Part shown: piece after piece, positions 8,726 to 17,578 of the stretch | Numbering within the stretch: the first letter of the stretch is position 1 | Layout: each line of letters opens with the position of its first letter | NCBI RefSeq assembly: GCF_009467795.1 | Contig: NZ_WIAX01000009.1 | Span: 111,762-175,761, forward strand | Direction of reading: 5' to 3' | Length of the DNA: 64,000 nt | DNA from: Nesterenkonia halophila | GTDB lineage: Bacteria > Actinomycetota > Actinomycetes > Actinomycetales > Micrococcaceae | The notes under the pieces: generated by a model | Database searches by the model: none | The model's input: the letters and a program-made list of their open reading frames with translations, nothing else | What the model was told of the DNA's origin: nothing | Program-made: the position numbers and the translations under genes

Positions 8726-9537
8726 TGACCGTGGAGACGCCGAGCCCGTCGACCGCCGTCGAGACGGACACCCTGGTCGACGTCGACGACATCACGATCC
8801 GATTCGACTCCAAGAAGAGCTCCGTGGTCGCTCTGCGGGGCGTCTCGCTGCAGATCCAGCAAGGCGAGTTCATCGCGATCGTCGGACCCTCTGGGTGCGG
8901 CAAGTCCACGTTGTTGCGGGCGATCTCCGGCATCACCTCCACGACGGAGGGCAGCGTCTCGCTGCGTGGGGACCAGGTGGTCGGCCCTCGGCAGGATGTC
9001 GGATTCGTCTTCCAGCGGCCGGCACTGATGCCGTGGCGCGACGTGCGTCGCAACATCCTGCTGCAGGCCGAGATGCGGGGCATGGACCGGGTAGAAGCGC
9101 GTGAACGCTGCGAAGACCTGATTCAGTTCACCGGACTCACCGGATTCGAGAAATCGCTGCCGCACCAACTCTCCGGCGGCATGCAGCAGCGGGCGGCGCT
9201 GTGCCGTTCTCTGCTTCATCAGCCGGATGTGCTGCTCATGGACGAGCCTTTCGGCGCCCTCGACGCTCTGACCCGCGAGAAGATGAACGTGGAGATGCAG
9301 CGGATGTGGCGCGAACGGGACATGACCGCGGCCCTCGTTACGCACTCAGTGGCAGAGGCGGTGTACCTGGCGACCCGCGTCGTGGTGATGGGCGCTCGTC
9401 CCGGGCATGTCGTGGAGGAGTTCACAGTGAACCTTCCCCGCGAGCGTGACTATGAGGAGACGATGGAGGACCCGGAGTTCCATCGCGTCGCTGGGCGGGT
9501 GCGCGAACTGCTCGGGAGCGCGTCCTCGCACGAGTGA
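8725..9537 (+). CDS. ABC importer ATP-binding protein
   Basis: About 270 residues with a complete nucleotide-binding domain: Walker A GPSGCGKST (about 54-62), Q-loop VFQRPALMPW, signature LSGGMQQR, Walker B LLMDEPFGALD and the switch His in LVTHSVAEA. This matches SsuB/TauB ATPases, which power import through the permease encoded two genes upstream. Two adjacent ATGs (8722, 8725) are possible; 8725 is better spaced from GGAGG at 8713-8717. Last gene of the importer operon. Confidence 0.92.
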   Translation: MTVETPSPSTAVETDTLVDVDDITIRFDSKKSSVVALRGVSLQIQQGEFIAIVGPSGCGKSTLLRAISGITSTTEGSVSLRGDQVVGPRQDVGFVFQRPALMPWRDVRRNILLQAEMRGMDRVEARERCEDLIQFTGLTGFEKSLPHQLSGGMQQRAALCRSLLHQPDVLLMDEPFGALDALTREKMNVEMQRMWRERDMTAALVTHSVAEAVYLATRVVVMGARPGHVVEEFTVNLPRERDYEETMEDPEFHRVAGRVRELLGSASSHE

Positions 9538-9723
9538 CATCAGGGTGCCCGGCGTGGTCGGGCGGCTCATCGCGACGTGCCGGTGGTCGGCCGATGTCGT
9601 GTGGTGCCGGCTCCGACCCGAACCCTGGCCGCTCGGTGCTCGCGAGCATTAGCGTGGCGGCAGGAGGCGCTGAGCGGATCGGCTGGTGCTGACCAGCTGC
9701 ATCATCGGGGAGGGGAGACTAAT

Positions 9724-10467
9724 ATGCAGATCGCCGTCGCCGGAGCCACCGGCACTGCCGGAGCGTCCACCGTCGCGCTGGCACGGGAGCGCGGCCACCA
9801 CGTCGTCGAGATCTCCCGATCCGCAGGCGTCGACCTGCTCGCCGGCGAGGGGCTGACCGCGGCACTGGCCGGCGTCGACGTCGTCATCGATGCCTCGAAC
9901 CCGCGTCTTCAGGATCCCGAAGCCGACCTCGTCGAGGCCTATGCTCAGGCGACGACGCGGCTGATCGCGGCCTGTCGCAGAGCCGGCGTCGAGCATCTGG
10001 TATACCTGTCGATCAGCACTATCCACGACCCGGCCTTCGACGAGTTCCCCTATTACCTGGCGAAGCGCGCCCAGGAGCAGGTCATCGCCGACAGCGGCTT
10101 CCCGGCGACGATCATCGTCACCACCCAGTGGCATGAGTTCGCCGTGGACCCCGCCGCGGTGACGACCGGCGACTACGAGGTCACCGTCCAGGACTGGCTG
10201 ATCCAGCCGGTCGCCGTCGCCGTCGTCGCCGAGGTCCTGCACGACGCCGCACACTCGCGCCTGCCGCGCCGCTCGCTGGCCGGACCGGAGACCCTCCGGC
10301 TGTCCGAACTCACCGAGCGCTACCTCGCCGCCCGCGGCGACGATCGGCCGGTGCGCACTGTCGAGGCTGCGATGCCCGCGCTGGCCGATGGAGCGCTGCT
10401 CGCGCCCGAGGGCGCCGAGCTGGTCGGCCCGTCAGTCGAGGAGTGGCTGGCCGGCCAGGCGCAGTAG
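9724..10467 (+). CDS. NAD(P)-binding NmrA-like atypical SDR protein
   Basis: 247 residues. Starts with a Rossmann motif, IAVAGATGTAGAS (about 3-15), then the acidic/aromatic pattern of NmrA-like atypical short-chain dehydrogenases (VDVVIDASNPR; VEHLVYLSIST; FPYYLAKRAQEQ with the YxxxK pair). Such proteins act as NAD(P)H-dependent reductases or as nucleotide-sensing partners of regulators. The ATG at 9724 follows GGGGAGGGGAGACT; a longer frame starting at 9577 is unlikely. It stands alone between the importer and the convergent VOC gene, so the substrate is unknown. Confidence 0.8.
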   Translation: MQIAVAGATGTAGASTVALARERGHHVVEISRSAGVDLLAGEGLTAALAGVDVVIDASNPRLQDPEADLVEAYAQATTRLIAACRRAGVEHLVYLSISTIHDPAFDEFPYYLAKRAQEQVIADSGFPATIIVTTQWHEFAVDPAAVTTGDYEVTVQDWLIQPVAVAVVAEVLHDAAHSRLPRRSLAGPETLRLSELTERYLAARGDDRPVRTVEAAMPALADGALLAPEGAELVGPSVEEWLAGQAQ

Positions 10468-10484
10468 GCGAACCGGGCGCGGCC

Positions 10485-11408
10485 TCACCGCTCGAGCAGC
10501 TCCTCGGTCTCGGTGCCGGGCACCGCCACCGAGACCTGGGTGCCCCAGGGGTCGCAGGTGACCACACGGCGGCCGTCGTCGTCGAAGTCCAGCCCGGCCG
10601 CGCGGTAGCGGGCGACCAGCGCATCCAGGTCCTCACGCTGCGGCACGGTGATCGCCAGGTCGCCCAGCCCCAGCCGCGAGGCGCGCGGACCGGCCCCGCG
10701 GCTGTTCCAGGTGTTCATCGCCACGTGGTGGTGATACCCGCCGGCTGAGGCGAAGAGCGCCCCGGGCAGCGAGGCGGTCGGGTCGAAGCCCAGCGCGCCG
10801 ACGTAGAACTCCCGTGCCCGCTCCACGTCGCCGACCTGCAGGTGCACGTGCCCGACCACTCCGGCCCGCTCGGCGCCGGCGTCGAGGACGCCCTGGTCCA
10901 GGTGCTCGCGCAGGTACTGCTGCGGATCCAGCCGCAGCGAATCCATGGTGACCCGCCCGTCGTGGACCTCCCACATCGTCCGCGGCCGGTCCCGGTAGAT
11001 CTCGATCCCATTGCCCTCCGGGTCGGTGAAGTAGAAGGCTTCGCTGACCAGGTGATCGGCCGAGCCGACGAACCGCGAGAGCGGGTGCTGCGCGGCCCGG
11101 TAGAGGGTCGCGGCCAGGCTGGCCTCGTCCTCGACGAGGAACGCGGTGTGGAACAGCCCGGCCGCGCGCGGATCCACTGCGTTCATGCCCGGAGCATGGA
11201 CCAGCCGGACCATCGGAGTGGTGCCACGCCCCAGCACCCGGTGGACCTCGCGGCCGCGGGTGCGCTCCTGCAACGGCTCCATCGCCAGGGCAGTGGCGTA
11301 GTACTCGGACATCATCTCCAGGTCACCGACGTGCAGGGTGACCGCGTCCATCGACGTCTCCGGGTGGATGACGCGCTCGACGTCGGCGGCGGGGGAGGCA
11401 GGGAGCAT
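10485..11408 (-). CDS. Two-domain VOC-family (glyoxalase / extradiol dioxygenase-like) protein
   Basis: 307 residues with two vicinal-oxygen-chelate domains (about 15-140 and 165-300). Candidate metal ligands are His in VTLHVGD, His in LFHTAFLV and Glu in GNGIEIYRD in the first half, and His in VHLQVGD and YHHHVAM in the second. The closing Glu of the second half is not obvious (WGTQVSVAVPG). Length and layout resemble CatE/MhqO-type ring-cleaving dioxygenases that deal with quinone or catechol stress. A perfect 14-bp palindrome lies 42 bp upstream. Confidence 0.75.
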   Translation of the reverse strand: MLPASPAADVERVIHPETSMDAVTLHVGDLEMMSEYYATALAMEPLQERTRGREVHRVLGRGTTPMVRLVHAPGMNAVDPRAAGLFHTAFLVEDEASLAATLYRAAQHPLSRFVGSADHLVSEAFYFTDPEGNGIEIYRDRPRTMWEVHDGRVTMDSLRLDPQQYLREHLDQGVLDAGAERAGVVGHVHLQVGDVERAREFYVGALGFDPTASLPGALFASAGGYHHHVAMNTWNSRGAGPRASRLGLGDLAITVPQREDLDALVARYRAAGLDFDDDGRRVVTCDPWGTQVSVAVPGTETEELLER

Positions 11409-11450
11409 GGCGGACCTCGCAGGAGTCGGGCGGGAATCTCCCGCCGGGTT

Positions 11451-11464
11451 GTTGTTGCAACAAC
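11451..11464. promoter_or_regulatory. Perfect 14-bp palindrome GTTGTTGCAACAAC
   Basis: It lies between the leftward VOC gene (start 11408) and the rightward padR gene (start 11550). The TTG-N-CAA half-site pattern resembles operators of MarR- and related winged-helix repressors that control quinone-stress dioxygenases. The regulator itself is not identified here. Confidence 0.5.
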
Positions 11465-11510
11465 TATCAACGCAGTGGGCGCCGCGGATGTTCCCCCGGG
11501 TCGGTACGAC

Positions 11511-11534
11511 TATATTGTCATCCTGACTAGTCAG
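11511..11534 (+). promoter_or_regulatory. padR promoter region with palindrome CTGACTAGTCAG
   Basis: TATATT (11511-11516) is a good -10 box, placing transcription start near 11523. The perfect 12-bp palindrome CTGACTAGTCAG spans 11523-11534, directly at the start point, where a repressor would block initiation. It differs by one base from the palindrome before the YhgE operon at 20592-20603. Confidence 0.55.
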
Positions 11535-11549
11535 TCGTACGATCTAGTC

Positions 11550-11933
11550 ATGACCTCGATGCACCACGAGCCGGAGGAGCGGCCCGCCGACTGGCCGTCG
11601 GAATGGCCTTCCGAGTGGCTCCGTGCCGTCCTCGAGCTCTGCGTGCTGCGCATCCTCGCCGACGGCCCGACCTACGGCTACGAGATCGCGACCCGCCTGG
11701 CCGACGAAGGACTGGGCACCGTCAAGGGCGGCACGCTCTACCCGCTGCTGCAGCGCTTCGAGCAGTCCGGCCGGGTCGAGGTCGACTGGCGCCCCGGCGA
11801 CGGCGGCCCGGGGCGGAAGTACTACCTGCTCACCGACGCCGGCCGCGCTGACCTCGCCGCACGTCGCGCGCACTGGCACCAGTTCGTCGCCACCACCGCT
11901 GACATCCTCACTCCGCAGGAGGAGACGCCATGA
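11550..11933 (+). CDS. PadR-family transcriptional regulator
   Basis: 127 residues, a typical short PadR winged helix: LELCVLRILADGPTYGYEIATRL, GTVKGGTLYPLLQRFEQSG and the wing RKYYLLTDAG. The ATG at 11550 lies just after the palindrome. PadR proteins are often autoregulated and paired with a membrane protein; here the stop overlaps the next start by ATGA, as expected for a PadR/HAAS-type pair. The inducing signal is unknown. Confidence 0.88.
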   Translation: MTSMHHEPEERPADWPSEWPSEWLRAVLELCVLRILADGPTYGYEIATRLADEGLGTVKGGTLYPLLQRFEQSGRVEVDWRPGDGGPGRKYYLLTDAGRADLAARRAHWHQFVATTADILTPQEETP

Positions 11934-12709
11934 CCCGCTCCCGCTCCACCGACGCACGTTCCGTCGAGGAGACGCTGGCTCCGCACGTCGACCGCGAGTG
12001 GGCCGGCGACTTCATCGTCGAGCTGCGGCTGCACGGCGTCGCCGGCGACGACATCGGCGCCGCGCTCGCCGAAGTCGACTCCCACTGCGCCGAGAGCGGC
12101 GAACCGGCGGGCGAGGCCTTCGGGGATGCCGGCGAGTACGCCCGCAGCCTGGGACTGCCGGAGACCGAGGAGCAGGCGACGGCGGCCGTGCTGCGGCGGA
12201 CGCTGCCGACCCTGGTGCAGCTGGCCGGCATGCTCGCCGTGATCACCGCCGCACCTGAGATCGCCGCCGGGCAGGCGATGAGCGTCACCGCCGGAGCGCT
12301 GGTCAGCGCTCTGGTGCTGGTGGCGGTGGTCCTCGCGCTGGGACTCTGGCCGGAGAAGACTCTGGGCGCGCTGGCCGGCCCGCGGTGGAAGGCTGCCGTC
12401 GCCGCCCCACTGTCCCTGGCGCTGATCGTCGCGCCGACGATCCTGCTGCGTCAGGAGCTGCTCGCCGCCCCGGCCGGACCGAGCCTGGCCGCCGGCGCCG
12501 TCGTGGTGCTCGCCGGCGTGCTCTGGGATCTGGTCCTGGTCCGCCGCGAAGCCCGCGACCCGGAGCAGGACATGCTCCTCACCCCCTGGGACGGCGCGGT
12601 GGAGCGCGATCGCCGACGGCGCAGCATCGCCTGGGCCGAGCGGTTCCGGCTGCTGATGATTCCAGCGGGCACCGCGGTCATGGCCGCGGTGTTGCTGCTG
12701 TTCGGCTGA
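11930..12709 (+). CDS. HAAS-like membrane protein paired with PadR
   Basis: 259 residues. The N-terminal 85 are soluble and helical (GEPAGEAFGDAGEYARSLGLP) and resemble the HAAS/DUF1700-type domain found with PadR regulators; about five hydrophobic segments follow, ending in LLLFG. Overlap with padR implies translational coupling. Such pairs are thought to respond to envelope or drug stress. The function is inferred from context only. Confidence 0.65.
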   Translation: MTRSRSTDARSVEETLAPHVDREWAGDFIVELRLHGVAGDDIGAALAEVDSHCAESGEPAGEAFGDAGEYARSLGLPETEEQATAAVLRRTLPTLVQLAGMLAVITAAPEIAAGQAMSVTAGALVSALVLVAVVLALGLWPEKTLGALAGPRWKAAVAAPLSLALIVAPTILLRQELLAAPAGPSLAAGAVVVLAGVLWDLVLVRREARDPEQDMLLTPWDGAVERDRRRRSIAWAERFRLLMIPAGTAVMAAVLLLFG

Positions 12710-12736
12710 CACCGGCCGCGCTCCGAGCAGCCCGGC

Positions 12737-13498
12737 TCACCGGTATTCGGGGTTCACATGCTCCGCCCCGGTGCCGGCGTCCCAGGCGCGGCGATCGTTG
12801 CCGTAGGAGGGGATCCCGCCGGCGGCGCGGAGCATCGCCGCCAGATGCATCAGGTTGTAGGTCATGAACGTGGCGTTGCGGTTGGTGAAGTCGTTCTCCG
12901 GGCCGCCGGAGCCCGGGTCCAGATAGGACGGGCCGGGGCCGGCCTCGCCGACCCAGCCGGCGTCGGCCTGCGGCGGGATGGTGCAGCCGAGGTGCTGCAG
13001 GCTGTAGAGCACGTTCATCGCGCAGTGCTTGATCCCGTCCTCGTTGCCGGTGAACAGCGCCCCGCCGACCCGGCCGTAGTAGGAGGACTGGCCGGCGTCG
13101 TTGAGGTCGCCGGAGTTCGAGTAGAGCCGCTCGATGACCCGTCGCATCACCGAGCTGTTGTCGCCCAGCCAGATCGGGCCGGCCAGCACCAGGATGTCGG
13201 AGGCCATGACCGTCCGGTGCAGCTGCGGCCACTCGTCGGTCTCCCAGCCGTGCTGGGTCATATCCGGCTGCACGCCGGGGGCGATGTCATGGTCCACCGG
13301 GCGGATGACCTCCACGCTCACCCCGTGGTGGCGCATCAGCCGGGCGCTGGCCTCCACCAGCGCTCCGGTGTGGCTGACCTCCGGGGACGGCTTGAGCGTG
13401 CAGTTGAAGAAGGTCGCGCGCAGATGGCTGAAGTCCGAGGCGGTCGCCGCAGTGGAGCGCCGCCCGGCTGCCTGGGTGTCGTGATCAGTCGATGTCAT
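12737..13498 (-). CDS. Flavodoxin-like NAD(P)H-dependent oxidoreductase
   Basis: 253 residues from ATG 13498; a longer in-frame start is not supported. The sequence has the FMN-reductase/flavodoxin fold: LRATFFNCTLKPSPEVSHTGAL as phosphate loop region, SDILVLAGPIWLGDNSSVMRRVIER and GRVGGALFTGNEDGIKHCAMNVLYSLQHLG. Such proteins use FMN to pass electrons from NAD(P)H to quinones, metals or drugs. It precedes no obvious partner and is co-oriented with the glutaminase gene 64 bp upstream. Confidence 0.8.
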   Translation of the reverse strand: MTSTDHDTQAAGRRSTAATASDFSHLRATFFNCTLKPSPEVSHTGALVEASARLMRHHGVSVEVIRPVDHDIAPGVQPDMTQHGWETDEWPQLHRTVMASDILVLAGPIWLGDNSSVMRRVIERLYSNSGDLNDAGQSSYYGRVGGALFTGNEDGIKHCAMNVLYSLQHLGCTIPPQADAGWVGEAGPGPSYLDPGSGGPENDFTNRNATFMTYNLMHLAAMLRAAGGIPSYGNDRRAWDAGTGAEHVNPEYR

Positions 13499-13562
13499 GG
13501 GGCACCTCGCTGTCCGATTGCCGATGAACGATGGGGGAGGGCGGCGCCTCACCGGGCAGGCG

Positions 13563-14792
13563 TCACCGCATCTCGGGGCGGCCGCCGTCGCCGAGGTCCG
13601 GGTCGGGCAGCACCTCGCCCGGATCATGCAGCTGGACGCGGACGCCGTCGAGCCGCAGCCGCCGCAGCCCCTCCAGCGTCATCCGGCGGCCGACGTCGCT
13701 GACAGCGTGCACCCGCGAGACGTCCAGCAGCACGGTGTCCCGGCGCAGGGTGGCCATCAGATCCAGCAGCTGGGCGGCGGCGGTGAACTCCACAGTCCCG
13801 CGCAGCACCAGGGTGGCGGTGGTTCCGTCGTCGTCCAGCTCCACCCGGTCCGGCAGGCCGCGGTCCGCGGCGAACAGGTGCATCCCCATGTCCGCGGAGA
13901 GCCGCTCGAAGGCCATGCGCCCGCGGACGCTGTTCCCGCGCGCGTCCAGACGCGGGGAGAAGGCACTGATGCCGGCCCGGTCGGGCAGCACTCCGACCAT
14001 CCCTCCGGCGACCCCGCTCTTGGCGGGGATGCCCACCCGGGTCAGCCAGTCGCCGGCCGCGTCGTACATGCCGGCGGCGGCCATCACGGCCATGACCTGC
14101 CGGGCCACCTCCGGCGGCATCAGCTGCTCGCCGGTGCGCGGCTGGACTCCGCCCGCGGCGAGCGTCGCCGCCATCATCGACAGGTCCTCGACCGTCACCA
14201 GCAGCGCACACTGGCGGACATAGCCCTCCACGAGCTCATGGGCCGGATCGTCGACGATGCCGTAGGTACGGAGCATATGGGCGATGGCCAGATTGCGGTC
14301 CGCCGTCTCGAGCTCCGAGGCGGCGACACGTTCGTCGACCGCCAGCTCCCGGTCGGCCAGCCGCGAGCACAGCACCCGGATCCGCTCGACGCGGTCGGCC
14401 GCCGTCGTCGTCGGGCCGACCAGCAGCGCATGGGCGGTGATCGCGCCGGCGTTGATCATCGGATTCCTGGGACGATGCGTCTCGCCCTCCAGGGAGAGCT
14501 CGTTGAACGCCTCGCCGGAGGGTTCGACGCCCACGGCCTCCAGCACTCGGTCCAGGCCGCGGTCCATGATGGCCGCCGCATAGGCGAACGGCTTGGAGAT
14601 GGACTGGATAGTGAAGGCGACCTCCGCATCGCCGGCGGAATAGGTGCTGCCGTCGGCGGAGGTGATGGCCAGGGCGCTGCGTTCGGGATAGGCCGAGGCC
14701 AGCTCCGGGATGTAGTCGGCCGTCGCGCCGTCGTCGACGTCGCGCAGCTCGGCGAGGACTTCCTCGAGGTAATCGGGGATCGGGGTCTTCAT
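13563..14792 (-). CDS. glsA: Glutaminase A with C-terminal STAS domain
   Basis: 409 residues. The first 300 are a serine-dependent beta-lactamase-fold glutaminase (glutamine to glutamate and ammonia): SISKPF near residue 64 supplies the Ser-x-x-Lys pair, RPRNPMINAGAI is the substrate-site stretch, and KSGVAGGMVGVLP follows. The last 95 (RVELDDDGTTATLVLRGTVEFTAAAQLLDLM; VLLDVSRVHAVSD) form a STAS domain, like anti-sigma antagonists and sulfate-transporter tails. Glutaminase-STAS fusions occur in actinobacteria; the tail may bind a nucleotide or a partner. Confidence 0.88.
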   Translation of the reverse strand: MKTPIPDYLEEVLAELRDVDDGATADYIPELASAYPERSALAITSADGSTYSAGDAEVAFTIQSISKPFAYAAAIMDRGLDRVLEAVGVEPSGEAFNELSLEGETHRPRNPMINAGAITAHALLVGPTTTAADRVERIRVLCSRLADRELAVDERVAASELETADRNLAIAHMLRTYGIVDDPAHELVEGYVRQCALLVTVEDLSMMAATLAAGGVQPRTGEQLMPPEVARQVMAVMAAAGMYDAAGDWLTRVGIPAKSGVAGGMVGVLPDRAGISAFSPRLDARGNSVRGRMAFERLSADMGMHLFAADRGLPDRVELDDDGTTATLVLRGTVEFTAAAQLLDLMATLRRDTVLLDVSRVHAVSDVGRRMTLEGLRRLRLDGVRVQLHDPGEVLPDPDLGDGGRPEMR

Positions 14793-14877
14793 GCCGCCGT
14801 GGTCCTTTCAGCATCGGAGCCGGGAGTCTGAGGCAGGTCCGGGCGACCCGGCTTCCCCGAGTGCGCGCGGCTCAGGG

Positions 14878-15246
14878 TCAGCGCAGCGCCTCCAGATGCG
14901 CCGGGCGCACCGCGTCCACGGCGTCGTCTACCTCGTGGTGGGACTCGAGCCACTTCTTCACGTACGGGCAGACGGGCACGATCCGCCATCCCTCGACCGC
15001 GCTGGTCTCCAGCGCCGAGCGGGTCAGCGTGCTGGCCAGCCCGAGCCCGCCGAAGGCGTCGAAGATCTCGGTGTGGTAGAAGATCCGCTGGCCGTCGTCG
15101 GGCAGGTCCTTGTACATCGAGAAGCCGGCGAGCTCGTCGCCGACGTGCACCTCGAAGCGGGACTCCTCGCCGTTGCGGCGGACGGTCTCCTGCTGATCGG
15201 AGGTGCTGGGGGAGCCGGAAGTCCCGGTGGTGTGGTCGTCGGACAT
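14878..15246 (-). CDS. YjdJ-type small GNAT N-acetyltransferase
   Basis: 122 residues. After a Ser/Thr-rich N-terminus comes the compact fold of COG2388-type acetyltransferases: RFEVHVGDELAGFSMYK, IFYHTEIFDAFGGLGLASTLTRSAL (acetyl-CoA loop) and IVPVCPYVKKWLESH. Members transfer acetyl groups to unknown small molecules or proteins. It lies between the isochorismatase-like and glutaminase genes, all leftward, so a loose operon is possible. Confidence 0.82.
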   Translation of the reverse strand: MSDDHTTGTSGSPSTSDQQETVRRNGEESRFEVHVGDELAGFSMYKDLPDDGQRIFYHTEIFDAFGGLGLASTLTRSALETSAVEGWRIVPVCPYVKKWLESHHEVDDAVDAVRPAHLEALR

Positions 15247-15295
15247 GAGTGTTCCTCCTGAGAGTCGGGCGGGCGGCGTCGGCAGGGTCGGCGGC

Positions 15296-15961
15296 TCAGC
15301 CGCGGCCGTCGACGCCCTCGGCTTCGTCCAGCTGCTGCTTGCGGGGGAAGTACCACTGCATCACGCCCCGCAGGTTGTCGGCGTCCGGTCGGGCCCAGTT
15401 GCGCATCAGCTCGCCGCCGAAGGAGATCGTGGTCACCGGGCTGGCGCCGGCGGCGATCATCCGGTCGAAGGCGCGGTCGTGCGCGACGGGGCTGATGCCG
15501 CCGACGGCGTCGGCGACCGGGTAGACCTCGTAGCCGGCGGCGAGCATATCCAGCGTCGGGAACGTCAGGCAGACCTCGGTCCAGAGCCCGGCGATGACGA
15601 CCTTCGTCCGGCCGGTGGCCTCGACGGCGGCGCGGAACTCGGCGTCCTCCCAAGCATTGACCCCGGTCCGGTCGATCTCGCCGACGCCGGGCAGCTCGTC
15701 GCGGATGGCCTGCGCGGTCCCGGAGTTCACGCCCATGTCGACGCCGACGGTGGAGAGCACCACCGGGATGTCATAGGCATGGGCGATCTTGGCCAGACCG
15801 ATGACGTTGAGATCGATGCGCTCCCGCGAGGCCGAGGTCACCGTGCTGTACTGCTCCGGCTGGTAATCGATCAGCGCGAGCACGCAGTTCCCCGGGGAGA
15901 GCAGGTGATCCTGCTGCGGGTCCCGGGCCGGCTCCTGCTGCGTCTTGGGGTGCTGAGTCAT
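15296..15961 (-). CDS. Isochorismatase-family cysteine hydrolase (YcaC-like)
   Basis: 221 residues when started at ATG 15961, nine bases after GGAGG; the in-frame ATG codons at 15970 and 15967 sit too close to it. Likely triad: Asp near 32 (LALIDYQPEQ), Lys near 120 (RTKVVIAG) and Cys near 131 (WTEVCLTF). The pattern VNAWEDAEFRAAVEATGRTKVVIAGLWTEVC is that of YcaC-like hydrolases of unknown substrate, not of menaquinone isochorismatases. Cytoplasmic. Upstream of the GNAT gene on the same strand. Confidence 0.87.
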   Translation of the reverse strand: MTQHPKTQQEPARDPQQDHLLSPGNCVLALIDYQPEQYSTVTSASRERIDLNVIGLAKIAHAYDIPVVLSTVGVDMGVNSGTAQAIRDELPGVGEIDRTGVNAWEDAEFRAAVEATGRTKVVIAGLWTEVCLTFPTLDMLAAGYEVYPVADAVGGISPVAHDRAFDRMIAAGASPVTTISFGGELMRNWARPDADNLRGVMQWYFPRKQQLDEAEGVDGRG

Positions 15962-16165
15962 GATCATCATCCTCCCGGAATCGTGGCAGAGCTCACAGGG
16001 CTCCGCTTCCTGAGGCAGAGTAGCACCGGCACCCTGGGCCTGTCCGGACGCGATCCGGTGCGACGACGGCCTCCCGCCTGTCGTTCTGCGCCGGCGTTCA
16101 GCCGAACGTCCTATCCTCCCGACGCGTCAGACACATCACCCCACAGCAGGCGAGGAGGAGCGGCC

Positions 16166-16810
16166 ATGCTCGACACTGACCGGACGGACCAGACACGCAC
16201 CCCCGTGCCGGAGGAGACGTCCGACGGCGACGACGGCGCGGCCGCCGCCGCGACCCCCGCCGCGGCACCTGAGCCGATGCCCGGGGCACGCCGGACCGCC
16301 GCCGTCGTCGTGGTGGAAGTGCTCGGGACGCTGGCACTGGCCTGGAGCACCGCCGCGCTGCTCTCCGACCACGGCGCGCGCATCACCCTCGGCGGAGTCA
16401 TCACCGCAGCGCTGCTCGCCGCCGCCGGGGCCGGCGTCGTCGGGCTCGGCCAGCAGACCCTGCGCGGACTGGCCGAGCGGCCCGCCCCGCTGATCGTGGC
16501 GATCCTGCTGGCCGGCGCGATCATCGCGCTGCCGGTGGTCGTGCTGCCGCCGGTGCTGGCCACGCTGGCGCCCGGCGCGCCGATGCTGGTCTCGATCCTG
16601 GTGGTGCTCGCCGCCTGGGGCGTCGGCTATGCGGTGTTGACCACCGGTGCGGCCGACCCGCTGCTCGACGAACAGGCGCTGCGGGAACGCCGTCGTGCGC
16701 TGCGTCGGCGGACGCTGGCGATCGCGGTGGTGCCGATGCTGATCATCCTCGCCGGCGGCGCCTGGTGGGTGCAGAACTGGCTCGCCGAGCAGAACCCCTT
16801 CGGCAGCTGA
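16166..16810 (+). CDS. Actinobacterial membrane protein of unknown function
   Basis: 214 residues from ATG 16166, which follows GAGGAGGAG; a longer frame from 15203 is a shadow. A 40-residue Ala/Glu/Thr-rich cytoplasmic start is followed by about four hydrophobic segments (VVVVEVLGTLALAW; ITAALLAAAGAGVVGL; IVAILLAGAIIALPVVVLPPVLA; LAIAVVPMLIILAGGAWWV). No motif gives a function. TATCCT at 16112-16117 may be its -10 box. It is convergent with the TetR gene. Confidence 0.65.
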   Translation: MLDTDRTDQTRTPVPEETSDGDDGAAAAATPAAAPEPMPGARRTAAVVVVEVLGTLALAWSTAALLSDHGARITLGGVITAALLAAAGAGVVGLGQQTLRGLAERPAPLIVAILLAGAIIALPVVVLPPVLATLAPGAPMLVSILVVLAAWGVGYAVLTTGAADPLLDEQALRERRRALRRRTLAIAVVPMLIILAGGAWWVQNWLAEQNPFGS

Positions 16811-16848
16811 GGCCCGGCGGCTCGGCGGCGACACGTCCCGACGGCGCC

Positions 16849-17502
16849 TCAGGCGCCCGACACCATCGCCACCAGCGCCTCGACACAGTCGTCCACGCCC
16901 CACTCCGGATGCGTGGTGTGCCGGTCGATGGCCAGCGTCACCGCCGCCGAGAGCAGCCCGGTGGCGGTGATCTCCAGCCGCGTCCGGCTCGCCGGCGCGC
17001 GCCCGGCGACGGCGGCGACGGCGGCGTCGAGGGAAGCCAGCTGGTCGGCCAGCAGCGCGACGATCGACTCCTTCTCCGCCCGCAGCTGCTGGGCCTCGTC
17101 GTCCCGCCGGCGGGCCAGCGCGAAGGCGACCAGTCCGGTGAAGGAGGGGTGGGCGTCGAGGAACTCCACCGCGGCCCGCAGCCGGGCGGCGAAGCCGGCG
17201 CGCTCGCCGTCGTCATCGGCGTCGACGTCGTCACCCTCGCCGCGGGGCTCGGTGCGCTCGGCGGCGGCGTCCATCATCACGCGCAGCTCCTCGCCGCCGT
17301 GGACGAGCATCTCGCGCACCAGCCGGTCCTTGGAGCCGAACTGGTAGTAGACCGAGCCCTTGGCCACTCCGGCGATCGCGGCGAGCTCGTCGACCGTGTG
17401 CTCGTGGACGCTGCGATGGTCGTCCAGGGTCATCATCGCCTCCAGGATTCGCACCCGGGCGGGGCGCTTCGGGCCCGGTGCGGCGTCGGCGTCGTCACTC
17501 AT
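16849..17502 (-). CDS. TetR-family repressor of the YhgE/Pip operon
   Basis: 217 residues from ATG 17502, which follows AGAAGGAGCAGC. The helix-turn-helix is VDELAAIAGVAKGSVYYQFGSKDRLVREML (about 37-66); the rest is a divergent ligand domain. It is the last gene of the leftward set ATPase-like, YhgE/Pip, TetR, and a palindrome sits at that set's promoter (20591-20604), so autoregulation of the operon is likely. The ligand is unknown; YhgE-type operons are often linked to envelope or antibiotic stress. Confidence 0.85.
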   Translation of the reverse strand: MSDDADAAPGPKRPARVRILEAMMTLDDHRSVHEHTVDELAAIAGVAKGSVYYQFGSKDRLVREMLVHGGEELRVMMDAAAERTEPRGEGDDVDADDDGERAGFAARLRAAVEFLDAHPSFTGLVAFALARRRDDEAQQLRAEKESIVALLADQLASLDAAVAAVAGRAPASRTRLEITATGLLSAAVTLAIDRHTTHPEWGVDDCVEALVAMVSGA

Positions 17503-17578
17503 GCTGCTCCTTCTGGTGCGGGTCCTGCTGGCTCCTGCGCGGCGGGTGCTGGTCTCCATCCTCCCGTGCTCCGGCGCC

